Made by a program: the position numbers and the translations under genes. Below, in pieces: positions 1 through 8,319 of a stretch of DNA of 64,000 nt (position 1 is the first letter of the stretch; each line of letters begins with the position of its first letter). The notes beneath the pieces are model-generated. The model saw only the letters and a list, made by a program, of their open reading frames with translations. It made no database searches and was not told where the DNA came from. Source of the stretch: Streptomyces sp. NBC_01210 (GTDB taxonomy: Bacteria; Actinomycetota; Actinomycetes; Streptomycetales; Streptomycetaceae); NCBI RefSeq assembly GCF_036010325.1, contig NZ_CP108549.1:2356001-2420000 (forward strand), written 5' to 3'.

Positions 1-9
1 AGCGCGGGA

Positions 10-2841
10 TCATGAGGGCCTCCGCAGGGAGACGAGGTCGGCCAGCTCACGATCGGTCAGTTCGGTCAGGGCCGCCTCTCCGGAGCCGAGGACCGCGTCC
101 GCCAACGCCCGCTTGGACGCCAGCATTTCGGCGATGCGGTCCTCCACCGTGCCCTCCGCGATCAGTCGGTGGACCTGCACCGGCTGTGTCTGGCCGATGC
201 GGTACGCCCGGTCCGTCGCCTGCTCCTCCACGGCAGGGTTCCACCAGCGGTCGAAGTGGATGACATGGCCGGCCCGGGTCAGATTCAGACCGGTGCCGGC
301 GGCCTTGAGGGAGAGGATGAAGACCGGGATCTCTCCCGACTGGAAGCGGTCCACCATGCGCTCGCGCTCGACCACGGGGGTGCCGCCGTGCAGGAGTTGG
401 GACGGGATCGCCAGGGACGTGAGGTGCGACGCGAGGATGCGGGCCATGGAGACGTACTGGGTGAAGATCAGGACCGAGCCGTCCTCGGAGAGGATCGTCT
501 CCACCAGTTCGTCGAGGAGAGCCAGTTTGCCGGAGCGGCCCGCCAGCCGGACGGTGCCGACGCCTGTCGCAGCGCCGTGCTCCTTCAGGCTGTGCTCTTT
601 CAAAAACTGCGCGGGATGGTTGCAGATCTGCTTCAGCCCGGTGAGCAGCTTCATCACCAGACCACGGCGCGCGATGCCCTCCGCGCCCTCGATCGCCGCC
701 ATCGTCTCCCGTACGACGGCTTCGTAGAGGGACGCCTGCTCGCGAGTGAGCGCGACGGGATGGTCGGACTCCGTCTTCGGCGGCAGTTCGGGCACGATGC
801 CCGGATCGGACTTCTTGCGGCGCAGGAGGAAGGGGCGCACGAGCCGCGACAGCCGCTCGACCGCGTCGTCGTCCTCACCGTTCTCGACGAGGCGCGCGTG
901 CCGGGAGCGGAAGGCCTTCAGCGGGCCGAGCAGTCCGGGAGTCGTCCAGTCCAGCAGCGCCCACAGCTCGGAGAGGTTGTTCTCGACGGGTGTGCCGGTC
1001 AGAGCGACGCGGGCCGGGGCCGGGATGGTGCGCAGGGCTTTGGCCGTCGCCGAGAACGGGTTCTTGACGTGCTGCGCCTCGTCGGCGACGACCATCCCCC
1101 AGGTGTGCGCGGCCAGCCGGTCCGCGCTCGTCCGCATCGTGCCGTACGTGGTGAGGACGAAGCCGCCGTCGAGCTCGGGCAGTGTGCGGTCGGCGCCGTG
1201 GAAGCGGCGCACCGGTACGCCGGGGGCGAAGCGGGCGATCTCCCGCTGCCAGTTGCCGAGCAGCGAGGCGGGGCAGACGACCAGCGTCGGGGCCGTCCGG
1301 GCACGATGGAGGTGGAGGGCGATCAACGTGACCGTCTTGCCGAGGCCCATGTCGTCCGCGAGGCAGCCGCCGAGCCCGAGCGAGGTCATCAGGTCCAGCC
1401 AGGCCAGGCCACGCAGCTGGTAGTCGCGGAGCGTGGCGGCAAGGCCGGCCGGAGGCGCGACAGGTGCGGAGGCCGCGGTGAGCCGGTCGCGAAGTGCCGC
1501 CAGCGCGCCCGTCGGCACCGCCTCCACCGTCTCGCCGTCCACCTCCGCCGTGCCGGTCAGTGCCACGGCCAGCGCGTCGACCGGCTCGAGCAGCCCCAAC
1601 TCCCGTTTGCGCGCCTTCCGTACGAGACCGGGGTCGACGACCACCCACTGGTCCCGCAACCGCACGATCGGACGGTGCGACTCGGCCAGCGCGTCCATCT
1701 CCCGCTCGGTCAGCGGATCGCCGTCCAGCGCCAACTGCCAGTTGAATTTGAGCAGTTCCTCGCTGTCGAAGAACGGTGTGCCGTCCGTCGCCGAGCCGGG
1801 CGCGGACCGTACGACCGCGGCGGCCGAGAGCGTACGCGCCAGCTCCTTCGGCCAGTGCACCGCTACCCCGGCCGCGGCCAGGCGTGCCGCGCCCGGTCCC
1901 AGCAGCTCGTACAGCTCGTCCTCTGTCAGCGGGAGCACATCGGGCACGTCCCGTTCCAGCAGCCGGGCGAGTGGCGGCCAGACCCGCGCCGCGCGGCGCA
2001 GCGCCAGCACCGCGTCGATCCTGGCGCGCGGCCCGAAGTCCTCGTCGCCGTCGCCCGCCCACAGCCGGGTCGCGTCGATGACGAGCGTCGGGTCGGCGAG
2101 GCTGTGCACCTGGACGAGGGCCGCGCCGGCATTGCGCTCCGCGCCGTCCTCCTCGGCGATGTCGAAGAGCTCGAACGCGGACAGGTCGAGGCGGAGCGAG
2201 ACCCGCACTCCCGCGTCCATGCCCGCCGCGGCCTCCGCCGCCCACTCCCGTGCGGCGGGCAGATGCTGCGCGGAAAGGGCCGCGAACGGCGCTCCCGCTG
2301 CATACGGCGCGGCAGGCGTACGCGGCAGGGTGTCGGCCACCGCGTCGAAGAACGACCGGACCAGCGACTCGGGCTCCGGCAGCCGCAACGGCCGCAGCTC
2401 ACCGACGGGAACGGCATGCGCCTCGTACGGCATGGCGGCTGCGATCGCCCGCAGCTGGGCGATGTCGTCGGCGTCCAGCGGGCCTGCCCGCCATGCGTCA
2501 TGGTCGGTCGCGGTCAAGCCGGGCAGCAGCCTGCCGCGCGCCACCAGATGGACCGCGTGCAGCGCGGCAGCGCCCCAGCAGGCCGCGGCGGGGTGCGCGG
2601 CCGGGTTCCGACGGGCCCGGGTCAGCAGCGGTACGGCTTCGGCGACCGGCAGCAGCACGGCGGGGACCGTGCGGCTGCGGACGCCGGTGCCGTGCCGGCG
2701 TACGACCGTGAGCTCGCCGCTCGCGTCCCGGAGCCGGTCGCCGTCCGGGTCCCAGAAAGCGACCCGCCCCTCGCGCGGCAGTGCGGCCGGCACAAAGACC
2801 GCAGCGCAGGTGTGCAGCAGCTGCCGCATGTCGGACGTCAT
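10..2841 (-). CDS. SNF2-family DEAD/DEAH-box helicase
   Basis: Large Swi2/Snf2-type ATPase of 943 aa, expected to translocate on double-stranded DNA and act in repair or remodelling of nucleoprotein. The N-terminal half (about 1-460) is the SNF2-associated region. The ATPase core starts near residue 465; Walker A DDMGLGKT lies near residue 498 and the DEAQH box near 587. The C-terminal helicase lobe begins near 770 and includes QATDRAYRIGQ near 880, the classic SNF2 motif VI. The ATG is preceded by GGGAGGTG. The length is usual for the actinobacterial family, whose partner is often a SWIM zinc-finger gene; that partner would lie off the left edge here. A PafBC-type damage promoter sits about 48 bp upstream (2889-2911), consistent with a role in DNA repair. 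Family assignment is firm; the exact role is inferred. Confidence 0.95.
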   Translation of the reverse strand: MTSDMRQLLHTCAAVFVPAALPREGRVAFWDPDGDRLRDASGELTVVRRHGTGVRSRTVPAVLLPVAEAVPLLTRARRNPAAHPAAACWGAAALHAVHLVARGRLLPGLTATDHDAWRAGPLDADDIAQLRAIAAAMPYEAHAVPVGELRPLRLPEPESLVRSFFDAVADTLPRTPAAPYAAGAPFAALSAQHLPAAREWAAEAAAGMDAGVRVSLRLDLSAFELFDIAEEDGAERNAGAALVQVHSLADPTLVIDATRLWAGDGDEDFGPRARIDAVLALRRAARVWPPLARLLERDVPDVLPLTEDELYELLGPGAARLAAAGVAVHWPKELARTLSAAAVVRSAPGSATDGTPFFDSEELLKFNWQLALDGDPLTEREMDALAESHRPIVRLRDQWVVVDPGLVRKARKRELGLLEPVDALAVALTGTAEVDGETVEAVPTGALAALRDRLTAASAPVAPPAGLAATLRDYQLRGLAWLDLMTSLGLGGCLADDMGLGKTVTLIALHLHRARTAPTLVVCPASLLGNWQREIARFAPGVPVRRFHGADRTLPELDGGFVLTTYGTMRTSADRLAAHTWGMVVADEAQHVKNPFSATAKALRTIPAPARVALTGTPVENNLSELWALLDWTTPGLLGPLKAFRSRHARLVENGEDDDAVERLSRLVRPFLLRRKKSDPGIVPELPPKTESDHPVALTREQASLYEAVVRETMAAIEGAEGIARRGLVMKLLTGLKQICNHPAQFLKEHSLKEHGAATGVGTVRLAGRSGKLALLDELVETILSEDGSVLIFTQYVSMARILASHLTSLAIPSQLLHGGTPVVERERMVDRFQSGEIPVFILSLKAAGTGLNLTRAGHVIHFDRWWNPAVEEQATDRAYRIGQTQPVQVHRLIAEGTVEDRIAEMLASKRALADAVLGSGEAALTELTDRELADLVSLRRPS

Positions 2842-2888
2842 CGGGTCACCTCCCTCTGCCGATCACGTACCGGAGTACTGGATCTACG

Positions 2889-2911
2889 ACCTTACGGGTG
2901 AGGTCTGACAA
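2889..2911 (-). promoter_or_regulatory. PafBC/RecA-NDp-type DNA-damage promoter of the SNF2 gene
   Basis: On the minus strand the site reads TTGTCAGAC, then 8 bases, then TAAGGT. This fits the RecA-independent damage promoter known from mycobacteria (TTGTCRGTG-N8-TAnnnT) in the -35 core, the spacing and the -10. The predicted transcript would start near 2882 and give a leader of about 40 nt. The 35 bp from 2879 to 2913 match 7031-7065 at 31 positions. The match is seen in the sequence; regulation by PafBC is inferred. Confidence 0.7.
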
Positions 2912-2946
2912 CGGGCTCCGACAGCCGGCCGGGACGGCTCGGCAGG

Positions 2947-2987
2947 CACCTCAGCACACCTCAGCAGGCACCTCAGCAGGCACCTCG
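2947..2987. repeat. Short tandem repeat, CACCTCAG core, four copies
   Basis: Four copies of a CACCTCAGCAGG-like unit begin at about 2947, 2957, 2969 and 2981, spaced 10-12 bp; the last one is diverged. The array lies directly upstream of the damage promoter of the SNF2 gene and overlaps the end of the doubtful small gene at 2973-3173. Confidence 0.75.
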
Positions 2988-3173
2988 CGGACGCCGCCGT
3001 CGCCCGCAGCTTCCGCTCGGCTGCACGTCCAGGCGCTCCGCCGGCACCAGAAACAGCCGGTACTCCTCGCGCTTGCTGCCCACGAGCAGCTCGACACCGC
3101 ACTCCGGCGCCGGAAGCCGCAGGCCGTCGGTCACCGGCTCGAAGGGCATCATGTTGAGCGCCGCCCACCCCAC
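2973..3173 (-). CDS. Small hypothetical protein (doubtful)
   Basis: A possible 66-aa product starts at GTG 3173; an alternative start is the ATG pair at about 3152. The middle part (NMMPFEPVTDGLRLP, then VELLVGSKREEYRLFLVP) has ordinary protein-like composition, which frames arising by chance in this GC-rich DNA usually lack. The frame stays open upstream of the GTG without a convincing start, so this may be the remnant of a longer gene. Its 3' end runs into a tandem repeat array, giving an Arg-rich tail. No family is recognised. The rest of 2842-3322 holds only the SNF2 promoter and the repeats; I see nothing else in it. Confidence 0.3.
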   Translation of the reverse strand: MGWAALNMMPFEPVTDGLRLPAPECGVELLVGSKREEYRLFLVPAERLDVQPSGSCGRRRRPRGAC

Positions 3174-3322
3174 AGCGCCGATCTCGGCCGAGGCAGGCGT
3201 CCGGTCGTCAGGGACGCCGGAACGTTTCCTACCCGGCCGGGCCCGCGCTCACCCGGCAGCGCGGCCGAGGCGGCGGAGCTCAGGCGGCGGAGCTTACGCG
3301 GCAAGACTTATGCCGCAGGGGC

Positions 3323-4249
3323 CTATGCGGCGGGAGGCACCGCGGGCGGCAACGGCGGCACGGGCTGGACCGGCTGAACCGGCGACGACTCCACCGGCGG
3401 ACTCTCCTGCGACGGTGACTCGGGCTGCGACTCCGGCTGCGCGGGATGCGACGGCAAGGCCTGCTGCGGCTCGGACGGGGACTGCGCGGGCTGCTGGGCC
3501 CGTTCCAGGAAGCGCAGCAGCTCCACCGGGAACGGCAGCACCAGGGTGGAGTTCTTCTCGGCCGCGACGGCGACGACTGTCTGCAGCAGCCTCAACTGAA
3601 GGGCAGCCGGCTGCTGGGACATCTCCTTGGCGGCCTCGGCCAGTTTCTTGGAGGCCTGGAGCTCGGCATCGGCGTTGATGACCCGGGCCCGGCGCTCACG
3701 GTCCGCCTCGGCCTGGCGCGCCATCGACCGCTTCATCGCCTCGGGCAGGGACACGTCCTTGATCTCGACCCGGTCGATCTGCACACCCCAGCCGATCGCC
3801 GGACTGTCGATCATCAACTCCAGTCCCTGGTTGAGCTTTTCGCGGTTGGAGAGCAGATCGTCCAGATCGCTCTTGCCGATGATCGACCGCAGTGATGTCT
3901 GCGCCATCTGCGAGACCGCGAAGCGATAGTCCTCGACCTGGACGATGGCATCGGGGGCGTCCACGACCTTGAAATAGATCACGGCGTCGACCCTGACCGT
4001 CACGTTGTCCCGCGTGATGCCGTCCTGCGCGGGCACCGGCATCGTCACGATCTGCATATTGACCTTACGCAGCCGGTCGATGAAGGGGACGATCATGGTG
4101 AAGCCCGGGGCCCTGACGTCGTCACGCAGCCGACCCAGGCGGAAGACCACGCCCCGCTCGTACTGCTTGACCACCCTCGCGCCCGCCATCGCGTACAGCA
4201 CACAAGCGGACGCGGCCGCCGCGCCCGCAGCCACCAGCTCCTCGACCAT
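3323..4249 (-). CDS. Slipin / SPFH (band 7) domain membrane protein
   Basis: Stomatin/slipin family member of 308 aa, thought to scaffold membrane microdomains and bind partner proteases or channels. Residues 1-22 form an N-terminal membrane segment (VEELVAAGAAAASACVLYAM). The SPFH domain follows at about 25-185, with the family signatures ERGVVFRLGR and PGFTMIVPFID and a central YFKVVDAPDAIVQVEDY stretch. A helical region (about 185-245) leads into a Pro/Gln/Ser-rich tail (about 250-308). It is transcribed alone, with a palindromic operator-like site about 45 bp upstream. No NfeD partner gene is adjacent, so its partner is unknown. Confidence 0.9.
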   Translation of the reverse strand: MVEELVAAGAAAASACVLYAMAGARVVKQYERGVVFRLGRLRDDVRAPGFTMIVPFIDRLRKVNMQIVTMPVPAQDGITRDNVTVRVDAVIYFKVVDAPDAIVQVEDYRFAVSQMAQTSLRSIIGKSDLDDLLSNREKLNQGLELMIDSPAIGWGVQIDRVEIKDVSLPEAMKRSMARQAEADRERRARVINADAELQASKKLAEAAKEMSQQPAALQLRLLQTVVAVAAEKNSTLVLPFPVELLRFLERAQQPAQSPSEPQQALPSHPAQPESQPESPSQESPPVESSPVQPVQPVPPLPPAVPPAA

Positions 4250-4291
4250 CAGGGCACCCCCTACCGTCCGAGCCGGATGTTAATTACCACG

Positions 4292-4306
4292 GTATGCCCG
4301 GTATAC
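4292..4306. promoter_or_regulatory. 15-bp palindrome upstream of the slipin gene
   Basis: The sequence has the form GTATnCCnGGnATAC, a perfect odd palindrome apart from the free positions, 43 bp upstream of the slipin ATG. It looks like a repressor operator, but I cannot assign the regulator. A chance palindrome is possible. Confidence 0.35.
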
Positions 4307-4355
4307 CCCCTCGGTCGAGCTCTCACCCGCCCCTACCGCCCCACCTCAGCAGGAA

Positions 4356-4381
4356 GGCCGCACCCCGGTGCGGGTGCGGCC
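4356..4381 (-). terminator. Hairpin terminator after doxX-like gene
   Basis: A 10-bp perfect stem, GGCCGCACCC with GGGTGCGGCC, and a 6-nt loop lie 12 bp past the stop codon of the DoxX gene. No U-tract follows, as is usual in Streptomyces. Confidence 0.7.
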
Positions 4382-4393
4382 CACGGGCGGCTT

Positions 4394-4843
4394 CTAGAGG
4401 CGCTTGCGCGCGAGGGCGACGAGCTCGGCCGTGTGATTGCGCCGCACCCAGGCGATCCCGCCGAAGATGACGAAGAGGATGACGGGCGTGATCGCGTACT
4501 GGCCGTCGAACACGGTCATCTGCGTGATGAAGGCGCCGATCATCAGACCCATGAAGGCGAGCGCCGAAAGACCGGAGAGGATCGGGATCACCAGCGCGAT
4601 CGCGCCGGCCAGCTCCAGACCGCCCGTCAGATGCATGAACCAGTCGCCGAAGCCGATCTTGTCGAAAGCCTCCGTCGCGGAGGAGTGGGCGACAAGCTTG
4701 GGCCCGGCGCTCGGGATCGCCATGAACACCGCGAGCACGATCTGGAGCGTGCGCACCGCGAGGTGCGAGCGGCGGCTCAGCGTCGTTCCGGTAGCGGTGG
4801 CGGCGACGGTGTTCGAGGTGGTGACGGGGGTTGCTGCGGACAT
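4394..4843 (-). CDS. DoxX family membrane protein
   Basis: 149-aa integral membrane protein with four hydrophobic segments (about 27-45, 75-97, 98-118 and 119-135), as in the DoxX/MauD-like family. Recognisable features are IPSAGPKLV after the first helix and the FGDWFMHLTGGLELAGAIALVIPI segment around helix 2. Members have been linked to redox and thiosulfate metabolism and to oxidative-stress membrane complexes, but no specific reaction can be assigned here. The gene is monocistronic, with its own terminator downstream. Confidence 0.85.
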   Translation of the reverse strand: MSAATPVTTSNTVAATATGTTLSRRSHLAVRTLQIVLAVFMAIPSAGPKLVAHSSATEAFDKIGFGDWFMHLTGGLELAGAIALVIPILSGLSALAFMGLMIGAFITQMTVFDGQYAITPVILFVIFGGIAWVRRNHTAELVALARKRL

Positions 4844-4995
4844 TGTGGTCTCCTCCGGTAAGCGTTCCGTAGTGCTTTCGGAGAGGTAGACCGGGAGGGG
4901 GCCCAGGACTCATCGCCGCCCCGGGCCCCAACTTCAAAATCTTCAACTGCGCCTGTCCGGCGCCTTGGGCCGCGCCCGGACCCGGCTTCGAGGGC

Positions 4996-5988
4996 TCATA
5001 TCGCGAACCAGCCGTGCCCGCCGTACCAGTGGCGGCCTGCTCGCAGATGGTCGCCGACGGCGCGCTCCACGCCCGTTCTGCGCGGCAGGGCGTCCCTCGG
5101 CAGTTCTGGATCGCCGAACACGAACGCGACCGGAGCGCCGTCGTCGGCTTCCTTCTCCACGTACGCGGTCCGGAAGCGGTCCTGGAAGCGGACGATGTTG
5201 GAGTCCTTCGGCAGATACTCGGCGAGCTGGGGGTCGAGCAGCCAGGAGTGGCAGGTGGCCACGCGGTAGGGCTCTTCGGGGAAGTGGCGGGCGAAGAACT
5301 CCCGGGCTCTCGCGAGGGAACGGTCGCACGCCTCGGGCGTGATCGGCCCGAGGAAGTCCGGGATATGCACATTCAGGGCGAGGTCACCCGGCTCGAACGG
5401 CAGCCCGGCCGCCCGCACGGCCTCACCGGTACGGCCGCCGAGCCGGGAACGCTGGAACTGCAGCCGCCCCAACTGGTAGATCTCGCCCCGGAAGTGCAGC
5501 CCGATCCAACCAGGAATCAACAGCCCGCCCGTGCCACGCCGCCGTCGGTGAACGGCGACATTGCGCCCGAGGTCGGCGAGCGTACGGCGGGAGACGTCGT
5601 CCGGGACGGACTGCTCCCGGTGGTACGCCCGTACGTACGGGAGCGCGGCGACGAAGACGTACACCGGGAGCCAGCGGCCGACCGCCCCTGACTTCTCGGG
5701 CAGCCGCGGCAGTTCCCCGCCACCGCCGATCCTTCCCATGTCCTGGACCAGCTCCCGCACGCCCGACTCCAGGAGCCGGCGCAGCCCGGGGTCCGACATC
5801 ATCCGGCCCCGCAGGGCGAGGAGTTCATTGATGTCCTCGTGCGGTACTGCCAGATCCACCAGCGCCTCGGCCAGGCCGTCCGCGTCCGGCAGCTCCACCA
5901 GCACGTTCGGCACCAGTGGCGCCTCCCCGGACTTCCGCGGATCCTGGCCCGGCGGACTGCCGTGCTCTGCCATGGGCTGCTTGTCCAC
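4996..5988 (-). CDS. Acyltransferase domain-containing protein (NAT_N / GNAT-like C-terminal type)
   Basis: 330-aa protein resembling the conserved actinobacterial acyltransferase-like family, with an N-terminal helical domain (about 30-140) and a GNAT-like C-terminal domain (about 150-330). Visible landmarks are GWIGLHFRGEIYQLGRLQFQR (about 160-180), LNVHIPDFLGPITPEACDRS (about 207-226), and CHSWLLDPQL plus LPKDSNIVRFQDRF in the C-terminal part. I recall proteins with these motifs annotated as acyltransferases from structural similarity; the substrate is unknown. The start at 5988 is preceded by AGGAGCTGAG. A later Met (residue 6) is also possible. Confidence 0.75.
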   Translation of the reverse strand: MDKQPMAEHGSPPGQDPRKSGEAPLVPNVLVELPDADGLAEALVDLAVPHEDINELLALRGRMMSDPGLRRLLESGVRELVQDMGRIGGGGELPRLPEKSGAVGRWLPVYVFVAALPYVRAYHREQSVPDDVSRRTLADLGRNVAVHRRRRGTGGLLIPGWIGLHFRGEIYQLGRLQFQRSRLGGRTGEAVRAAGLPFEPGDLALNVHIPDFLGPITPEACDRSLARAREFFARHFPEEPYRVATCHSWLLDPQLAEYLPKDSNIVRFQDRFRTAYVEKEADDGAPVAFVFGDPELPRDALPRRTGVERAVGDHLRAGRHWYGGHGWFAI

Positions 5989-6101
5989 TTCTCAGCTCCT
6001 CGACGTCGGACTGGGAGATGGGACCGGATGGAAAAGGGACCGGGTACGGACCGAACACTGACCTGATACTGGTGCATCCTGGAGTAGGAGATGCGAATGT
6101 C

Positions 6102-6383
6102 ATGCGCACTGGGAGTGAACCGACAACTGCACGCAGTCCCCTGCGGTTGCGGCTCTGGCTGACCGTATGGGGCCTGATCTGGGCCGCTGCGGGCACCGCG
6201 GCCTTCACGCTGGCCGGACGCCCCGGCTGGGCGGCGGCCTGCGGAGCGCTGCTGCTGATCGTCACGGTCGATCTCGCCATGGTTCTGCGCCATATCCACC
6301 AGGGTCCGCACTACCAGCCGGGTCGCGACATACCGCCGTACGAACCGGACCACGGCGGCCGCCGGCCCAGACCCGGTCAGTAG
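6102..6383 (+). CDS. Small two-helix membrane protein, DUF6343-like
   Basis: 93-aa protein starting at ATG 6102, with GGAGTAGGAG about 12 nt upstream. Two hydrophobic stretches (about 16-36 and 40-58) are followed by the tail HIHQGPHYQPGRDIPPYEPD, which I recognise as typical of the Streptomyces DUF6343 family. No function is known. Its last 7 bases overlap the 3' end of the convergent gene at 6377-7003. Confidence 0.7.
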   Translation: MRTGSEPTTARSPLRLRLWLTVWGLIWAAAGTAAFTLAGRPGWAAACGALLLIVTVDLAMVLRHIHQGPHYQPGRDIPPYEPDHGGRRPRPGQ

Positions 6384-7003
6384 ATGTGGACGTTGGCCCC
6401 GAACAGCCCAAGCCCAGTGGATGCGGCCTGCCGCCAGGCTCGCAAGGGCCCGTCCAGGACGGGCTCCTCGCCCTCGTGGTAGTCGAGCCAGACCTGGTCC
6501 TCGGCCGCGACCCGCTCCTGCGGGGTGAAGGTGAGGGCTTCCTCGACCGCCGGCAGCGTCCGCCGGACCTCGTCCGAGGTCAGCAGGAAGTCCCCGCACC
6601 ACCCCGGCAGCTGCGCGGCCCGCCGGGGACCTATCGCATGGAACAGCGCGCTGAGGGCGTAGTCCTTGGTGAAGACGGCGATGTACGGAGGCACTGCCTC
6701 GGCGAACGCCTCCCATATGTCGTAGAGGTGGAATCCGCAGTCGTCGCAGCAGTGCAGTTCGTTCAGGGGGATCTCGGACGTCAGCCGCAGGAAGGCATTG
6801 ACGGCCTCGCCCCGCTCGCTCCCCAACGGCAGGTCGCGCCAACTCCGGTGATCGGGCAGCGGATCGGCACACCATGCCTGCCAGGCCCGCTGCGCCTGTG
6901 GCGACTCCCGGTGCCGCTCGATCAGCGGCTGGACCCGCGGCACCAGGCTCGCGATGACGTCGTCCTCGTGCGCGGTGATCGACCACGCGGAAGTGATCCC
7001 CAT
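6377..7003 (-). CDS. Unrecognised protein, possibly DNA-damage induced
   Basis: 208-aa soluble protein beginning MGITSAWSITAHEDDVIA. I chose ATG 7003 because GGGGGAAGGG lies just upstream; the longer reading to 7063 would begin inside the promoter. There is a Cys-rich spot, HCCDDCGFHLYDIWE, near residues 84-98 that could bind a metal or be redox-active. Otherwise it is a mixed acidic protein with no signal peptide or membrane segment. I do not recognise the family. A damage-type promoter almost identical to that of the SNF2 helicase lies 38 bp upstream, so a role in the damage response is the only functional lead. Confidence 0.8.
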   Translation of the reverse strand: MGITSAWSITAHEDDVIASLVPRVQPLIERHRESPQAQRAWQAWCADPLPDHRSWRDLPLGSERGEAVNAFLRLTSEIPLNELHCCDDCGFHLYDIWEAFAEAVPPYIAVFTKDYALSALFHAIGPRRAAQLPGWCGDFLLTSDEVRRTLPAVEEALTFTPQERVAAEDQVWLDYHEGEEPVLDGPLRAWRQAASTGLGLFGANVHIY

Positions 7004-7040
7004 GGCAGTGCCCTTCCCCCGTCTCCACCGTGGATCTACG

Positions 7041-7063
7041 ACGTTACGGGCTGGGTCTGACAA
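7041..7063 (-). promoter_or_regulatory. PafBC/RecA-NDp-type DNA-damage promoter of the 6377-7003 gene
   Basis: The minus strand reads TTGTCAGAC, then 8 bases, then TAACGT, matching TTGTCRGTG-N8-TAnnnT in spacing and key bases. Transcription would begin near 7034, about 31 nt before the ATG. The downstream stretch GTCGTAGATCCA is identical to that of the SNF2 promoter. Confidence 0.7.
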
Positions 7064-7086
7064 CGGAGCGAAACAGCCTTCCCCAG

Positions 7087-7149
7087 GCCTCCGTCGGGCC
7101 TCCCCCGGGCCTCCATCAGGCTTCCGCCGGGCTTCCTCATGCCTCCGCG
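7087..7149. repeat. 11-bp tandem repeat array, GCCTCC core
   Basis: Five successive 10-11-bp units (GCCTCCGTCGG, GCCTCCCCCGG, GCCTCCATCAG, GCTTCCGCCGG, GCTTCCTCAT) start at 7087, 7098, 7109, 7120 and 7131, with a partial sixth at 7141. The array lies between the TPR gene's stop and the damage promoter at 7041-7063. Confidence 0.85.
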
Positions 7150-7505
7150 TCGAAGCGCGCAGCCTTCAGATACTCCGGCTTCGGGTCCAGCGCCGCCGCC
7201 AGCCGGAAGTGACGCTTCGCCTGCTCCGGGCGGCCGGCCCGCTCGAAGGTGCGGGCAAGTGCGAAGTGCGCGAAGGCATTGTCCGGCTCGCGCTCCAGGA
7301 CCAGCTCGAACTCGAGCTCGGCCGGACGCAGTTGGGCCGCGGCGAAAAAGGCGCGAGCCCTCAGCAGCCGCGCCGCGGTGTTCTCCGGGTGGGCCGCGAT
7401 CACCGAGTCCAGCAGCTTCACGGCCCCGCGCGGATCCCTCGCGGCCAGCAGATGCTCGGCCGCGCGGTAGTCGATTACGTGCGTATCCGGGTTGCTCTTG
7501 GGCAC
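7137..7505 (-). CDS. Tetratricopeptide repeat protein
   Basis: 122-aa protein made mostly of TPR units: residues about 12-45 (AEHLLAARDPRGAVKLLDSV), 46-79 (NTAARLLRARAFFAAAQL) and 80-113 (NAFAHFALARTFERAGRPEQAKRHF). TPR arrays mediate protein-protein contacts; the partner is unknown. It starts at GTG 7505 after GAGGGAAGGAT. It lies downstream of coaE on the same strand (176-bp gap), so coupling is uncertain. Confidence 0.85.
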   Translation of the reverse strand: MPKSNPDTHVIDYRAAEHLLAARDPRGAVKLLDSVIAAHPENTAARLLRARAFFAAAQLRPAELEFELVLEREPDNAFAHFALARTFERAGRPEQAKRHFRLAAALDPKPEYLKAARFDAEA

Positions 7506-7681
7506 GGTCGCATCCTTCCCTCAGCTGGACGGTTCCAACACCGGGTCCGGCAGCCATATTCCGAACAGAAGACAAACCAACAGCTCAGCCGGGCGGCCGG
7601 ACAGCTGAATCGAGTGCACGCTGCTCCCCGGAGCCGACAGGACACCCAGCGGCACGAGCGGGCCCCACGATCGACGGATGC

Positions 7682-8296
7682 CTAACGGGAACCGGACTCC
7701 GCGGCTGCTCGCTGGGTCAGCTCCGCCCAGACCTTCCGCACCTGCGGCTCCAGCTGTTCCAGCGGCCCGTCGTTGTCGATGACCAGATCCGCGATATCCC
7801 GCCGCTGCTCCCGTGTGGCCTGCGCGGCCATCCGCGCACGCGCCTCGGACTCGGCCATCCCACGCAGCCTTACGAGCCGGTCCAGCTGGGTCTCGGGCGA
7901 TGCGTCCACCACGATCACCAGGTCGTACAGCGTCGCCAGACTGTTCTCGGTGAGCAGCGGTACGTCATGGATCACGACCGCGTCCGGCCCAGCCGTGCCC
8001 TCCAGCTCCATCGAGCGCGCGCCGACCAGCGGATGGACGATCGCGTTGAGCGCCGCCAGGCGGTCGGGGTCGGAGAAGACGATCGAGCCGAGCCTCGGCC
8101 GGTCCAGGGTGCCGTCGGCAGCCAGGATCTCGGGGCCGAAGGCTTCGACGACGGCAGCGAGCCCGGGCGTTCCGGGCTCGACGACCTCGCGAGCGATCTT
8201 GTCGGCGTCGATCAGCACCGCTCCGTACGAGACGAGCAGACGGGAGACTTCGCTCTTGCCGGCTCCGATTCCGCCGGTCAGGCCCACCTTCAGCAT
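7682..8296 (-). CDS. coaE: Dephospho-CoA kinase
   Basis: Catalyses the last step of coenzyme A synthesis, ATP-dependent 3'-phosphorylation of dephospho-CoA in the cytosol. The 204-aa length is typical of the kinase-only form; some actinobacteria carry a C-terminal extension that is absent here. The P-loop [17 protein letters not shown] is at residues 6-22, [17 protein letters not shown] at about 34-50, and [11 protein letters not shown] at about 104-114 with the lid region following. The ATG at 8296 is close behind the PAC2 gene (8320-9258), so the two are probably co-transcribed. Confidence 0.95.
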   Translation of the reverse strand: MLKVGLTGGIGAGKSEVSRLLVSYGAVLIDADKIAREVVEPGTPGLAAVVEAFGPEILAADGTLDRPRLGSIVFSDPDRLAALNAIVHPLVGARSMELEGTAGPDAVVIHDVPLLTENSLATLYDLVIVVDASPETQLDRLVRLRGMAESEARARMAAQATREQRRDIADLVIDNDGPLEQLEPQVRKVWAELTQRAAAESGSR

Positions 8297-8319
8297 GAGC
8301 CGCAGCCTACGCGAGCGCT

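Noticed and set aside
169..2901. Long opposite-strand open frame (910 codons) over the SNF2 gene
   Set aside because: It is the shadow of a GC-rich real gene; its product is Arg/Gly-rich and shows no domain, while the minus strand encodes a complete helicase.
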